NCBI GenBank assembly: GCA_028554755.1
Contig: JAPTOF010000003.1
Span: forward strand, 5,417,501-5,481,500
Origin: Cordia subcordata
Lineage: Eukaryota; Streptophyta; Magnoliopsida; Boraginales; Cordiaceae
Direction: 5' to 3'
Length of the DNA: 64,000 bases
Positions within the stretch are counted from its first letter, which is position 1, and each line of letters begins with the position of its first letter. The translations under genes were made by a program, and so were the position numbers. Below, piece after piece: positions 1 to 11,300 of this stretch. A model generated the notes under the pieces. That model was given only the letters and a program-made list of their open reading frames with translations. It made no database searches and was not told where the DNA came from.

Positions 1-1337
1 AGAGTTGAGTCATGATGTCAAAAACTTAAACACATTTGTACCATTGGGAAGATATCCATTTCCTCTTTTGTGTTAGGTACCCAACAGTTAAAACATCATT
101 TCCATAGCAATTTATCTACTTTCATGCTCTTTCAACTGACATTCAACTCTTGGACATAAAACAAATAATTCAATAGTAGTATACTCCATGCTTAGGGCAT
201 TACTCCCACTCATTATGAGTGAGGTGTCTTGGCTCACAGCTCTCCCTTACTACAAAGATCAAGATACTAAACTGAGCTGCCAATCAAAAGAATTCCTTTA
301 CCAGCAGCATCTTCTCAGCTTTAAATCAAATAATATGGATTGAATATTACAGTTTGATTGGTCAAAACACATTCACAACCCAAATTCAGGACATAAAAAG
401 GACATGAGAAAATTTTTTTTAACTGAACTAGAATAACCTCTTCCTGCAAGAAATACTACTCCCTCTATCATGTGTTTTAAGATCCTTCCGAGAAGTGTAA
501 GTGTGTAACATGTAAAAAGTTATGGCAACGAAAAGTTAGTAACAGTGAGGAATTTTTGAAAACCAAAATCAGGGGAGAATACCAAAAACCAATACAAATT
601 TGTAGAACATTAACAAATAACACTTTTATGAGAAATCCATAAATGAAAAGTAGAACATTAACAAATGAGACAGAATATGTGATCATGAAAAAAAATAATA
701 ATAATAATTTACTTGAAAAGGTGTTAGCTCTTTAGAAGCTGAAACATATTGTTCGCTGCGAAGCAAAATTTATCACCAAAGTGATAAGTTGCCATGGAAT
801 ACCAATCAACTACGAGTTGCCATTGCCCATTGCTTATAAATCCCTATCTAGACAAATGGAGAACAATTTTTGTTCCTTCACAATAATAGCATGAGTGAGT
901 TAGCCAACCAGCAACCAACCAACTAGGCATCTCAACAACTTATGCTCTACATGTTGAATGATCACACTTCAAATGCCAACCAAAAATTACTTCAATTTAT
1001 TGGACTTCATGAGTAGAAGCCAAAATCATCTCAACACACGAACTAAGTCACACAATCCAAGATTCAGAAACTTGCGAATATAAGAATAGAAATCAAAGCA
1101 ACACGCAAAATTGATAAAGGCAGGAATTCGCTATTCATTTTATTCAGTCTCGATGCTAACTTCATTTTCAGTGTATATATATTCAGTCATCTCATATTAC
1201 ATGTTCTTCAAAATTAGAAAGTGTATACTCAGAAACGTTTAAAATATAACATAGACCAACACAATATCCCAAAAATTCAAGTTTTCTTCAATGAAGAAAG
1301 TAGAGAAAAGTTGAATGCCTCACCTCCCGGGACCTAT
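1..1337. other. Gene-free left flank
   Basis: No convincing gene is visible. Short open frames here lack family motifs and sit in AT-rich sequence. The right part, adjoining the stop codon at 1338, should include the 3' untranslated region of the minus-strand Nudix-like gene. Confidence 0.5.
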
Positions 1338-2225
1338 TCACTTAATCGAACGAGAATCAACCCACTTCCAGTAATGCTTTTTACACGAAACCGCCCCCTC
1401 GGCAACTCTCTTCCCATCCGATTCCCCGTACTCCTCAACCTCTTCAGTGCAAAACTCGACTTCCGGCAACCCTTCCACTACAGCATCCACAGTGTGCAAC
1501 ACGTAGCAAGCCGGCAAACCCGGATAAGAGACTGAAGCCTTCTCCTCCACCTTCTTCACATACGAATTGGGTATAATTTTCACTACACAATTGGAACCCT
1601 CACTATCAAAATCCCCACCAAGAATCGACCCCAGCTCCTCCTTCACCGCACGATAAACCGCAGCCTCAACGGTCTCCCCAGGCTTCATTTTCTCAGACAA
1701 GGGCCGGCATCTGTTCCGGACGGCACCATCCGACAATTCCTGATGAGATTCCACCAGGATTTTCCCATCTTTCCCCATAATTCGCACGACGACAACCTCA
1801 ACGGTTCGGACCGGGGGGTTTGAATCGGTCAAAAGCGTTTCACCTTCGGAGAGCTCGAGCCAGAGGTTGTGGACGTTTTTCGTGCCGGGTTTGACACCCC
1901 ACGAGGCGAAAGAGTCGGAGGGCAAGCGAGGCTTGAGCCAATCGGAGAGAGATTGGGGGGTGGCAAATGGGTGGTTACGGGGGTTTTTGGGGAGGGACAT
2001 GTTGGGAATTCTCAAGAATCTACGGGGGTTAAATGGGAAGGACAGAATCGAAGAAGGGAGTTTATGGAGATGAAGAAACGGAGGTTTTGAGGAGGAGGAA
2101 GAGGAGGTGAAGAGGATAAAGAGCGAGAAGGCGGTGAAGATGAAGTCAGGGAAGGAGGTTGGTTTTTTGTGGTGGTGGTGTGGGGTTGGTGGTGGTGGTG
2201 GTGGTGGTGGTGGGTGTGATGACAT
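1338..2225 (-). CDS. Nudix-like domain protein (plant-specific)
   Basis: This single open frame codes for 295 residues. The first 75 are low complexity: a proline run (residues 5-13), a histidine run (16-19), a hydrophobic stretch at about 28-40 and a serine run. That could be a targeting peptide or membrane anchor. A second Met at residue 76 begins the part that looks conserved and is an alternative start. Residues 76-295 look globular, and residues 183-199 (GETVEAAVYRAVKEELG) resemble a Nudix box, the metal-binding helix of nucleoside-diphosphate-X hydrolases. The box is imperfect: the usual Arg-Glu pair is Arg-Ala, although the Glu-Glu before Leu-Gly is kept, so catalysis is uncertain. Several open frames on the opposite strand come from the higher GC content and are not genes. 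The function is not known from sequence. Gene reality is likely; the exact start is uncertain. Confidence 0.72.
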   Translation of the reverse strand: MSSHPPPPPPPPPTPHHHHKKPTSFPDFIFTAFSLFILFTSSSSSSKPPFLHLHKLPSSILSFPFNPRRFLRIPNMSLPKNPRNHPFATPQSLSDWLKPRLPSDSFASWGVKPGTKNVHNLWLELSEGETLLTDSNPPVRTVEVVVVRIMGKDGKILVESHQELSDGAVRNRCRPLSEKMKPGETVEAAVYRAVKEELGSILGGDFDSEGSNCVVKIIPNSYVKKVEEKASVSYPGLPACYVLHTVDAVVEGLPEVEFCTEEVEEYGESDGKRVAEGAVSCKKHYWKWVDSRSIK

Positions 2226-2361
2226 GTCAACCAGTTCGTGCTGTGGCGGAAGGCGGCCGTCGTGGTGGTGAAATATGTGTGTGAATTGGTGGCATTTTGG
2301 TAACCAGAGAGATGATGAGAGGTCAAAGAGAAATGCAGTTTAGGGATTTGGGGGGAGTGCT

Positions 2362-3483
2362 TGGAAATTAGAGGTTGGAACGAGTGGTGCGTTGAGGATC
2401 AGAAATTGCAGATTCGTCCAAATTACGTAAATAAATATAGCAACTCCGCCTTTTCCAAACTTTTTCAGGTGTGTATATATTATGTTCCGTCTGGAACGCG
2501 ATACGTTTGGAGAGAACTCTCAATACGGTGTACCTTAAATATTATGTATTAATTTAAAATACATTTAGAAATTCATTTTATAATTAAAATTAAATATAAT
2601 TAAAAATAATTATACACTTAAATGTATTTGTCTAATTAAGTAATTTCTTATCAAAGATGAACTAAGTGTAATTAGACCTCCTCTCCAATTCTGATATGCA
2701 ATGTGTGAATTGGTGTAATTACACACTTCTCTACAACTTTTGTTAATCTTTTATTCTTTTTATATTTGGCATGTTTATAATAAATAAATAAATAATAAAA
2801 ATAAATAATTTTAATTAAAATTAATAAGTAATAAATATATATAAATATAAAACAAATTAAAAATAGAAATAAATATTTTAAAAATATAAAAATTGTTCAA
2901 TTCTAATAATACTGTTGATTATAATTAAATATTATTATGTTTTTGCTAAATAGTATTTAAATTTACAAATATTAGTCGAAGATAAATTTTAGTTTCATAT
3001 ATTTATATTTATAATTTTTATGTTTTTACTAAGTCATATTTATTTTATAATAAATAATATCTTATTCTAAATATTTATTAGTACTAATAACAATTTTAAA
3101 AAATAAGAATCATTTCCACTGTCGAGTAGTTACACTGTGCTGTTCAAACAAACCCTTAGTATTGTGCATCTCATAATAGCACGTTCACAATGTTATTATT
3201 ACAAATTCACAATTGTTATATATACGTTCACAATGTTTAGTTATTTACAAATCGCACGTTATCTATTTATAATTTTAACACTTTATATTCAAAACTTTTA
3301 ATTATTCACAATTTACTTATCCATTACTATTATATTATATATTAAAAAGTTTTATATCATACGTTTACAATGATAAATTACATGTTTATAACTTTTTAAG
3401 ACATGTTCGCAGAGCTAGCAATCGAAGGTATTACCGATATCCGATCGACGATCGAATTCTTGTATTGTGTTAGACAGTGTTAC
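2362..3483. other. AT-rich intergenic DNA
   Basis: Nearly pure A/T from about 2550 to 3110, followed by loosely repeated ACGTTCACAATG-like motifs at 3180-3420. No gene, TIR pair or RNA gene was recognised. Confidence 0.5.
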
Positions 3484-3707
3484 TGCACAATTTGATATAA
3501 TTAAAAAAATTAGTTGAGTCCAACCAACTCATGTCGTTAACTCTAAAAAAGCAAAAACAAGCTCTGTAATGAAATTAACCAAAATTTAATATCTTTAATA
3601 CTCTCTTTGTCTCTCTTTCTTCGAGTGTCTCTCTTCTCTAACCATCATCTTCTAAGAACCTTGTTCAGGGAATATTCTTAATCCTAATCCCTTAAAGGTT
3701 CATAACA
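3484..3707 (+). repeat. Upstream LTR-like repeat
   Basis: Starts TG, ends CA, about 224 bp, and is the partner of 5555-5793. It has a pyrimidine-rich 3' part (3600-3650), as in many plant LTRs. Confidence 0.55.
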
Positions 3708-4969
3708 GGAGGTGATACGAGCAAGGTCATGAGGAACTTTGACAACTATTGGCCGTCACGGCCATAAATGCTCGACCTTAAGAACCAAACTAGAATAGAG
3801 GTCGTGAAGGATTGAACGATAACAATAGAGGATTGGGGCAAGCAAATTACTATTACCAGTATCCTGTGTGATCTTGGATGACCATGGTAGAAGATACTGA
3901 ATTCAACGAACTCTGACGAGAAGTAGATGTGTTGAAGAAACGTGTTCGTCTCGTGGCCAAGAAGCAAAATCCGTATTTCTAGGAGCTCCGGCAAATGCTA
4001 ACAGCAATGGGGACTACATCAAGACCTTCAAAATCAATCAATAGTCGAGGCCCAAAAGCTCGCCCTCCAATGGCAACACCACAAGTACATCTAGCACAAC
4101 ACCCTTACCACGTACGGACAAGCTCTTTGTAGGTCGACTCCCCTAAATTTGACGAGGTTGATTTTGAGGGAACATGTAAAAAAGGACCTACCTTGGGAAG
4201 AACTTGTGAAGAAAACTTGTGATATTTGTAACCAACCTCACATCCCAGAAGACTCTCACGGTTACGGTAGAGGAAAATATTGGGAGATTAATGGAGCTTT
4301 CAACGTGTTTGATAAAATTCTTCAAATCACTCAAGCATCTTGGAATTTTTGGGGGTAAGATTGTTATGGAAATGGAAAAAGAATTATGAGTTCTTATGGG
4401 AATTCGCTATATAATTAGAATAAGAAGGGGTTTGTGACGCAGGAATTATGATGGAAATGGGAGACCAATTGTTCGCTGTGATGGAAATTGGTAGAGGTAT
4501 AAGAACAAAAAGAGGAGTTTGCTGCAAGAAAGTGGTGAAATTGAGAAAGAAACAAAAGGTTTAGAGAATCAGAAGTATCATTCTTCCAAATTTCAGGCAT
4601 CACCACTAACTTCATTCCTCAACTTGTATCAAACATTTGCTACCAAATTTTTTGTAGCTGCCGACCACAATTCTAGGACCAAGGGAGGCACAATATCAAA
4701 AATGGATGTGGAGAAATTACGGGATGCTGCTTTGCATGACAAGTGTTATGTGTTAAAGGATCAATTTTCTAGAATGACAATTATGAATCAATTGTTGTTG
4801 GTTACAAATTACGTATCAAAATTTCAAATTGATGATCACAATTCTTAGAGATTGAAGTTTCTTGGATTTCTTGAGTTAAGGTTGTTTCTTGGATGGTTTG
4901 GGTTTGTTAATCAAATCAACACGATAGAAGAAATTTAGGAGCAGAGGATATTAGCCCTTATTTCCACTT

Positions 4970-5535
4970 GTGCTAACTATAGAGATATCGTTCCTACTCT
5001 TGGACTCTTTCTGTGTATTGCATAAAATGGGCTTCGAAGTTGATAACTCCACATTCTCTATAGTGCTTATGGCTTGTTCTAATAATCTTGATTTAATTTG
5101 TCAACTCCATTGCCCGGCTGTCTTGGGTGGTTTTGATTCCTATGCTTCAACGAATAATACTCTGATTATATATTATAGTAAGAATGGAATGTTAAGGGAA
5201 GCCAAAAAGGTGTTTTGTTGAATGGGGGACGTTAAAGATGAGGTTTCTTTAGAATTCTATGATAGTGACATATGGACAGCAAAAGGAAGGGGTCAAGGCT
5301 TTCACATCGTATCAAGAAATTGTTTAGAGGAAGTTCAATGTCGATATGTTTACTTTGGCCAGTGTGTTGGACTGCATTTACTACTATAAAGGATTTGGTT
5401 GATGAATGTCAGTTTCATGCTCAGCTAATCAAAATGGGGTTTCACCAGAACCCTCATGTAAGAAGTAGTTCGATTAATCTTTATGTGTTGCAAAAGCAGC
5501 TTGGCCAATCGATCTTTAGGGACAAGGATCTTTAA
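4970..5535 (+). pseudogene. Decayed pentatricopeptide-repeat (PPR) gene fragment
   Basis: Conceptual translation gives PPR-like pieces: a segment with NNTLIIYYSKNGMLREAKKVF (5140-5219), and after a frame change [30 protein letters not shown] (5371-5459), in the style of PLS-class PPR proteins (organelle RNA-binding factors). The pieces lie in order but are split by stops and frameshifts, with no upstream start or downstream E/DYW domain. It lies between two LTR-like repeats, so it may have been captured by a retroelement rather than decaying in place. Family assignment is fairly sure; the parent gene is unknown. Confidence 0.68.
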
Positions 5536-5554
5536 GGAGAGAGGTATTGGTAGG

Positions 5555-5793
5555 TGCACAATTTGATTAGTAAAGATAGTTAGAGAAAATTAGTTGAACT
5601 GGTTAGGTTAACTAACCAACCAATTAATGTCATTAGCTCTATAAAAGCAAAAACAAGCTCTATAATGGAATTAACCAGAAAATATTATTTTGAATTCTCT
5701 CTCTGTCTTTATTTCTTCGAGTATCTCTCTTCTCTAATCATCATCTTCTTGAGAGCCTTGTTCAAAGATTATTCTTAATCCTAATCCCTTAAA
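5555..5793 (+). repeat. Downstream LTR-like repeat (cut by copia insertion)
   Basis: Diverged copy of 3484-3707 with small indels. It lacks the last about 11 bases of the upstream copy because the minus-strand copia LTR starts at 5794. Confidence 0.55.
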
Positions 5794-5965
5794 TGTCGTT
5801 CTAAGAAAGATTATTGCCTGTAATAGACTTTGTGTATTGATGTACAGTATATATATGAGAGCTTAGCAGAAGTATACAAGGTATAGAACTTTACAGAGAT
5901 AAGCCTAATCATATACAAGTGATAAACTTTATCAAATTATCTAGATAAACATTCATTATCTAACA
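5794..5965 (-). repeat. 3' LTR of the minus-strand copia element
   Basis: On the minus strand it starts TGTTAGATAATG directly after the G-rich polypurine tract and ends AACGACA, the canonical TG...CA form. At 172 bp it is a short LTR. The 5' partner was not found. Confidence 0.75.
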
Positions 5966-6042
5966 CCCCCACACAAGTTGACAGTGGGGAACCCAAAGGT
6001 AACTTGTTCCTTAATGCAGCAAAGCGTAGCTTGTAGTATGGG

Positions 6043-7442
6043 TTAGTAAAAGTATCTACCAATTGTGCTTCTAAAGGAATGTATGATAAAGTGAATATCT
6101 GCCTTTAGTTTTTTTCGTACAAAAAGGACATCAATCTCAATATGGTTACTGTGATTGTCAATTATGGGATTTGATGGCGTGTAAATTGTACTAACATTAT
6201 CGCACAAAATAGAAGGCAAGCAAGGTAATGAAAAACCCAAGAATCGGAAGACATGTAAGACCAATAGTAATTCAGAAGCGAGACACGCCAAAACTCGATA
6301 TTCTGCTTTAGAGCTTGATTTGGACATAGTTGTTTGACGTTTAGCACTTGAAGATATTAAGTTAAAGCCACAAAGAATAGCTATCCTAGTAGAAAAGCGT
6401 CGTGTCTTAGGGCAACCTGTCCAATCAGAGTCATTATAACCAGTGTGTCATATGAAGTAAAGACCAAGCCATGCATCAATGTGTGCTTAATATAATGCAA
6501 AATACGTTTGGCTACAATTAAATGAGGACCTCAGAAAGCATGCATAAATTGACAAGCCAAATTTATAGCATAAGAAATATCTAGCTTTGTCATAGTAAGA
6601 TATTGTAGGGCGCCAACTAACTGACGATACTCAGTGGGATTAGAGAGCAAAGGTGAGTCAATGGCATTGAATTGTTCACCAAATTGTGAAGTGTGAACAA
6701 GTTTTGCTCCTTCCATGCCGAATTGTTGTAATAATTGCAAAGCATATTTAGTTTGAGTAAGAAAAATCTTGTTCTTCTCGTACTACACTTCTATGCCCAA
6801 AAAATAGTGCAGCTTCCCAAGATCTTTCATTGCAAAATGTTCTAAAAGAAGAGAAATAAACTAATCGGTGGTAGTGTCAGAATTGCCGGTGAGCAAAATA
6901 TCGTCCACATATATAAGAGGAACCAATATAATAGTGGACTACCATTGAACAAATAAAGAAGCATCGTGTTGACAGTTTAGAAAACCATAATCCAGAAGAA
7001 AGAAACTGAAGCACCGATACCAAGAACAAGGTGCTTGTTTTAGACCATATAAAGACTTATGTAACTTACAAACAAAATTTGGATATGTGGAATCAACAAA
7101 CCTCTGAGGTTGTGACTTATAAATGTCCTCATGCAAGTCACCGTGAAGGAATGCATTCTTGACTTCCAATTGGCGCAATGGCCAATTAAAAGAAACTGCC
7201 AAAGAGAGAACCAATCAAATAGTGCCAACTCGAATGACCGGAGTTAATGTGTCACCATAGTCATGTCCAGGTTGTTGAGCGTAACCTTTTGTAAAGAGAC
7301 GTGCTTTATAACGCTCTAATGTTCCATCAGATTTTTGCTTGACCTTAAACACCCAACGACATCCAATGATGTTAGCATTTAGAGGAGGTGGTACCAAAGA
7401 CCAAGTGTTATTAGCAATTAATGAATTGAATTCCTTTTGCAT
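6043..7442 (-). pseudogene. copia pol: reverse transcriptase and RNase H remnants
   Basis: Broken frames together spell a copia RT-RNase H region. From 5' to 3' on the minus strand: MQKEFNSLIANNTWSLVPP and CRWVFKVKQKSDG (7215-7442); LEVKNAFLHGDLHEDIY and KLHKSLYGLKQAP (6939-7214); LIYVDDILLTG near 6900-6925; YRQLVGALQYLTMTKLDISYA (6531-6740); then RNase H SKSSSKAEYRVLA and CDNVSTIY (6043-6327). The catalytic YVDD is still readable, but stops near 7214, between 6939 and 6740, and near 6530 make it non-functional. Confidence 0.9.
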
Positions 7443-7954
7443 AGCAGCTCACCAATTGACATCTTTTTGCGCTTGAATAAACAAAATGGGCTCAACTGGT
7501 AAGGCAACAAAAGAAACAAGTAAACCAAGTGGGAGTAGGTGTTTTGTTACAAAGTATGTCTTAGGCTTAAAAATCCCATGCATAGACCGTGTGGTCATGG
7601 TGTGTGTTCAACGACGCAAGCCCACAGGTGTGCCGATATGCTCATCATATATTGATCATGGCTTCATTTGGTATTAAGTTAACATCCTTGACTGTTGATG
7701 TTCCAGCAAAAGGCAAATTGATAGATGGTGAAGTAGGCTCTAAGCGCTTCAATGGTTCAGAGAAAGATTGGTCAGCAACCGTAGTAAGAGATATTGGCGC
7801 TAGTGATGAAAGCGTAATAGAAGAAGGCTCAGCTGACTGTGGTGCTAAGGAACTCTGTGGTTAGAAGCTCAAAGATACATTGCCATTAATAGGGTCTAGA
7901 ATAAAAAGAATGCAAAGTGAAAGATTTGCATCATAGCCGCTGTGTAGTAGTCAA

Positions 7955-8473
7955 TTATATTCCTGGAAAGGATTCTTCATCAAAAACCACATGGTGCAAA
8001 ATGATAATCTTCCCTATGTTAACATCACAAGATTTGTAGACTTTATGTTGAGAATTGTACCCAACAAAAACACATTTGCATGTTTTGAAATCCAATTTCT
8101 TTCTCCCAAATGGTGTTAGACAAGGAAAGCAAAGAGAACCAAATATCCTTAAATACTTATAATCTAGAAGATGACCATAAAGTAGCAAATATGGAGAGCG
8201 ATGAGATAATACTTTAGTAGGCAAGCGATTGATTAAGTAAACAGTAGTTGTAAAGGCAAAATTCCAAAAAGATTTCGGCAAATTACTGTGTGCAAGCAGT
8301 GTGGGACCAGTTTCTACAATATGCTTATGTTTTCGTTCGGGCAAGCTATTTTGTTTCGGAGTGCTAGGACAAGATACTCGATGTAAAATTACCATTAGCA
8401 GAGAACAATTGGCGAAGAAAATGATTGAGATATTTACCAGCAGAGTCACTTTGAAAAGTTTTAACCGTGGCAT
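7955..8473 (-). pseudogene. copia pol: integrase C-terminal part
   Basis: A 172-codon open stretch with copia integrase signatures: PKQNSLPERKHKHIVETGPTLL, then WNFAFTTTVYLINRLPTKVL and CVFVGYNSQHKVYKS. The D,D-35-E core is only partly present in this frame. The sequence between here and 7442 is the frame-broken linker between integrase and reverse transcriptase. Confidence 0.88.
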
Positions 8474-8765
8474 GAAACTAATTCTTAATCATTGCAAGGA
8501 AACTTGGAAAAATAGAAATAACATCTGATTTGCGAACCAAAGGATAATACCATATAAAACGAGTACATTCATTTATAGGAATTAAGTAAAAATGATAGCC
8601 TTCAAAAGAAACAGTTGGGGCTAATCCCTATACATCTATATGAATAATTTCAAAAGGCCTAACAGAATCATGATTCACAGAGTCAAATGGAAGTCTCTTG
8701 CTCTTGCCAAATTGACAACTGATACATACTTTATTAGAAAAAGAATTCAAATCTAGATACTTGTC

Positions 8766-9278
8766 TCAAGAAGAAAGTATCAATAATGATGGATGTCCTA
8801 AGCGTGCATGCCATACTTTTGAAGATGCTTTGGATGCCATGAATGCAGCCTTATTAGACTGTGGAAGAGAATAAAGTCCTTGATCAAGCTTTCCCCGGTG
8901 TAGAACTTGTCCCGTCTTGATATCCTTTATCAGAAAGCTATGAGGTGTAAAAATAAAATAGCAAGAATTATCCTTCGCAAATTGAGCCACAAAAAAGAGA
9001 CGTTTGGCAATATTAAGGATAATAAGAATTTCACAGGGAACACCAGGAGAATGACTGAATTGAAAAACCTTAGTGCCAGAAGGGAAAATTTGTAAACTAT
9101 CACCAGTGCCAACAAGAATGCAATCCATACCTGTATAGAACTGCTTACAAGTCACTTTTTTATCTGCAAAGGCCATGTGATAAGTGGCACCAGTATCCAA
9201 ATACCACTGAGAGTCCAGTGTGTCAAAAATTTTCACTAGCAGGATTGACGCCCTTAAGAGGTAGAACGACCTCCACAT
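8766..9278 (-). pseudogene. copia pol: protease and GAG-pre-integrase part
   Basis: The open stretch contains an aspartic-protease motif, DSQWYLDTGATYHM, and a GAG-pre-integrase motif, KVWHARLGHPSLLIL. The zinc-binding start of the integrase would follow at about 8760 but is frame-broken, and no intact gag precedes it. Confidence 0.87.
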
Positions 9279-9483
9279 CGCCCTCTTCCGTGACCAGAAC
9301 CTTGTGCAAAGGGCAAGGATGAAGTAGAATTACTTCTTGCATCACAGAAGAGGGAAATAAATTTTGCTTTATCCTTGCCCTTTGCGCAAGGTTCTGGTCA
9401 CGGAATAGAGGAAATAAATTCTGACATTGCTTCATGCTTATCAAAAGTAGAACAACCTCCAAAGCGCCCTCTTCCGTGACCAC
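9262..9483. repeat. Scrambled direct and inverted copies of a gag segment
   Basis: Arm 9282-9320 is an almost exact inverted match of 9371-9411 around a 50-bp loop. In addition, 9262-9295 is repeated in direct orientation at about 9447-9481. The unit encodes the Gly/Arg-rich end of copia gag on the minus strand. It lies exactly at the junction of the two oppositely oriented copia elements. Confidence 0.75.
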
Positions 9484-9519
9484 CTGGGGTTGTAACTATT
9501 CCTTCTTAACTTTCAGCCC

Positions 9520-11300
9520 CTTAACAGAGTCATCCTATGATCACTCGTACTATGGATGGCACTCATCAATCGAAATTACTTCTTGCATCACATTATCCTC
9601 TTCCAGCTTGTTACTTGAGTTCTACAGCCAAGTGCCAAATTGAGCCATCATGTTTCACAACGGCAAATAAATACTCTCATTGGCGAACATCAATGAATAA
9701 GGAGTTTAATGCACTTGTCAAGAATAATACTTGGTCTTTAGTTCCATCGACTCTGCATATGAACATTGTCAGCTGCAAATAGGTTTATCAAATCAGGGAA
9801 CGATCTGATGGTTCTATTGAACGGTACAAGGCGCAATTAGTAGCCAAGGGGTATAATCAACAGCGGAAACGGGACTATGATGATACATTTATTCTGGTTA
9901 TTTGACTAGCGACCATATGTCTTATTATGTCTCTTGCACTCACAAATGATTGGACTTTGCAGTAGCTGGATGTCAAAAATGCTTTTCTACATAGCGACTT
10001 AGCAGAGACTATTTACATGCAACAATCCCAGGGTTTTGTTAATGCTACTCATCCTGATTATGCGTGCAAGCTTCACAAATACCTTCATGGTTTGAAACTA
10101 GTGCCTCGTGCTAGGTATCAAAAGTTCAAATCTTTTTTGCTAGCTAATGGTTTTACTCACTCTGAACATGATGCATCATTGTTTGTCCAACACTCTCCAA
10201 CACATGTTCTCATTATTCTCATATATGTTAATGATTTGATAATAACTGGTAGTCATAATGATCATGTTCTGTCCCTCATTCACTTGCTGTCTACTACTTT
10301 TTCCATGAAGGATTAAGGGCCTTTGCACTATTTTTCGAGCATGGAAGTCCACAAACAAGCAGATGGTTTATTTTTAACTTAAACAAAGTATGCGGTTCAG
10401 TTATTAATTCAATTTCATTCAGATGGAGCAAAGCCTATTACTACACCAATAGGTGGATCTTGAAATATTGGCACTAATGATGAACCTCTTGCTGACCTAA
10501 CAAAGTTTCGACACATGGTTGGCGCACTCCAGTACTTAATAATGACTTAGCCTGATCTGTCTTATGTTATTAACTCTATATGTCAACATATGAATAAACC
10601 TACTCATGAGCACTTAATTGCTAACAAGCGTCTTTTAAGATATGTCAAGTATACTCTCCATCATGGTTTCTTTTTCGACCGGGTTTGCAAGTAACTCTTC
10701 ATAGATACAGTGATGCCAATTGGGCTGATTGCCTTTCAACAAGATGATCTACTACAAGTTATGCCGTCCACCTTGGGCCGAATCTTATAACTTGGAGTTC
10801 AAAGAAACAAGCAACTGTCTTGAAGTCAAGCTCAGAAGCAAAATATCGCACAATGTCCTCACTTACTTCGAAGATGTTTTGGGTAACTCATATTTTGAAG
10901 TTTCTTTGTATAACTTATGCATGACACCCTGCAAATGTTTTATAACAATATTAATTCTATTTACATGGCATCCTCCAATCATTCACAACCAAAGTAAGCA
11001 TATTGAAATAGACATACATTTTGTTCAAGATAAGGTTCGCGATGGTACGTTCAAAGCTCAATATATTAGCACTGCAGATCAGATAACTGGTATCTTCACC
11101 AAACACGTGTATCGCCCACGTTTTGAATTTCTCAGAGACAAGCTAAATGTGCTTGAGACCCCTTTAGCTTATGGGGGTGTTAAGTCCAACTTAGTTGTTC
11201 TTAGTAGTTATCCTAATTTTATTCAAATGTTTAGAATCATAACTGATATGTTTGTTGTATGAGATTGCTTGATAAAGTAGGGCTCAAGCTGTAAACTAAG
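9520..11300 (+). mobile_element. Second degenerate Ty1/copia fragment, plus strand
   Basis: The plus-strand order is RT, RNase H, polypurine tract, LTR start. Pieces: NKEFNALVKNNTWSLVPS (9694-9750); KLHKYLHGLKLVPRARYQ and ASLFVQH (10017-10316); an RT core reading LIYVNDLIITG near 10220, where the family has YVDD, so a catalytic Asp is replaced by Asn; RNase H end SKHIEIDIHFVQDKV and YISTADQITGIFTKHV (10729-11262); a G run at 11173-11177; and an LTR start TGTTAAGTCC at 11178. The LTR start differs from the minus-strand element, so this is another copia family. There are many stops. gag, protease and integrase are absent, and the LTR end was not located. Confidence 0.87.

Larger units (their letters stand above)
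3484..5793 (+). mobile_element. Small non-autonomous LTR element enclosing PPR-like sequence
   Basis: Two diverged direct repeats, 3484-3707 and 5555-5793, both begin TGCACAATTTGAT. They share the same order of motifs: GCAAAAACAAGCTCT, then TTTCTTCGAGT, TCTCTTCTCTAA and ATTCTTAATCCTAATCCC. The first ends in CA, as LTRs do. About 1.85 kb lies between them with no intact gag or pol; 4970-5535 is a decayed PPR-gene fragment. A LARD- or TRIM-like retroelement that picked up host sequence is the simplest reading. The downstream copy ends exactly where a minus-strand copia LTR begins (5794), so the later element probably inserted into it. No clear primer-binding site or target duplication was found. 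Confidence 0.55.
5794..9483 (-). mobile_element. Degenerate Ty1/copia retrotransposon, 5'-truncated
   Basis: Read on the minus strand the order is gag remnant, protease, GAG-pre-integrase, integrase, reverse transcriptase, RNase H, polypurine tract, LTR, which is the copia order. Landmarks: protease DTGA near 9190; WHARLGHPS near 8800; integrase 7955-8473; reverse transcriptase with YVDD near 6910; RNase H at 6043-6327; polypurine tract ending GTGTGGGGG (5966-5980); and a 172-bp LTR at 5794-5965. Stops and frameshifts break the frame many times, so the copy is dead. The upstream LTR and most of gag are missing; at about 9484 the sequence abuts an oppositely oriented copia fragment. Confidence 0.9.

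Noticed and set aside
450..475. Stowaway-like end ACTCCCTCTATC
   Set aside because: No matching inverted end was found nearby and there are no TA target sites on both sides.
1867..2090. Plus-strand open frames across the Nudix-like gene
   Set aside because: They are antisense shadows created by the higher GC content of the minus-strand gene and have no motifs.
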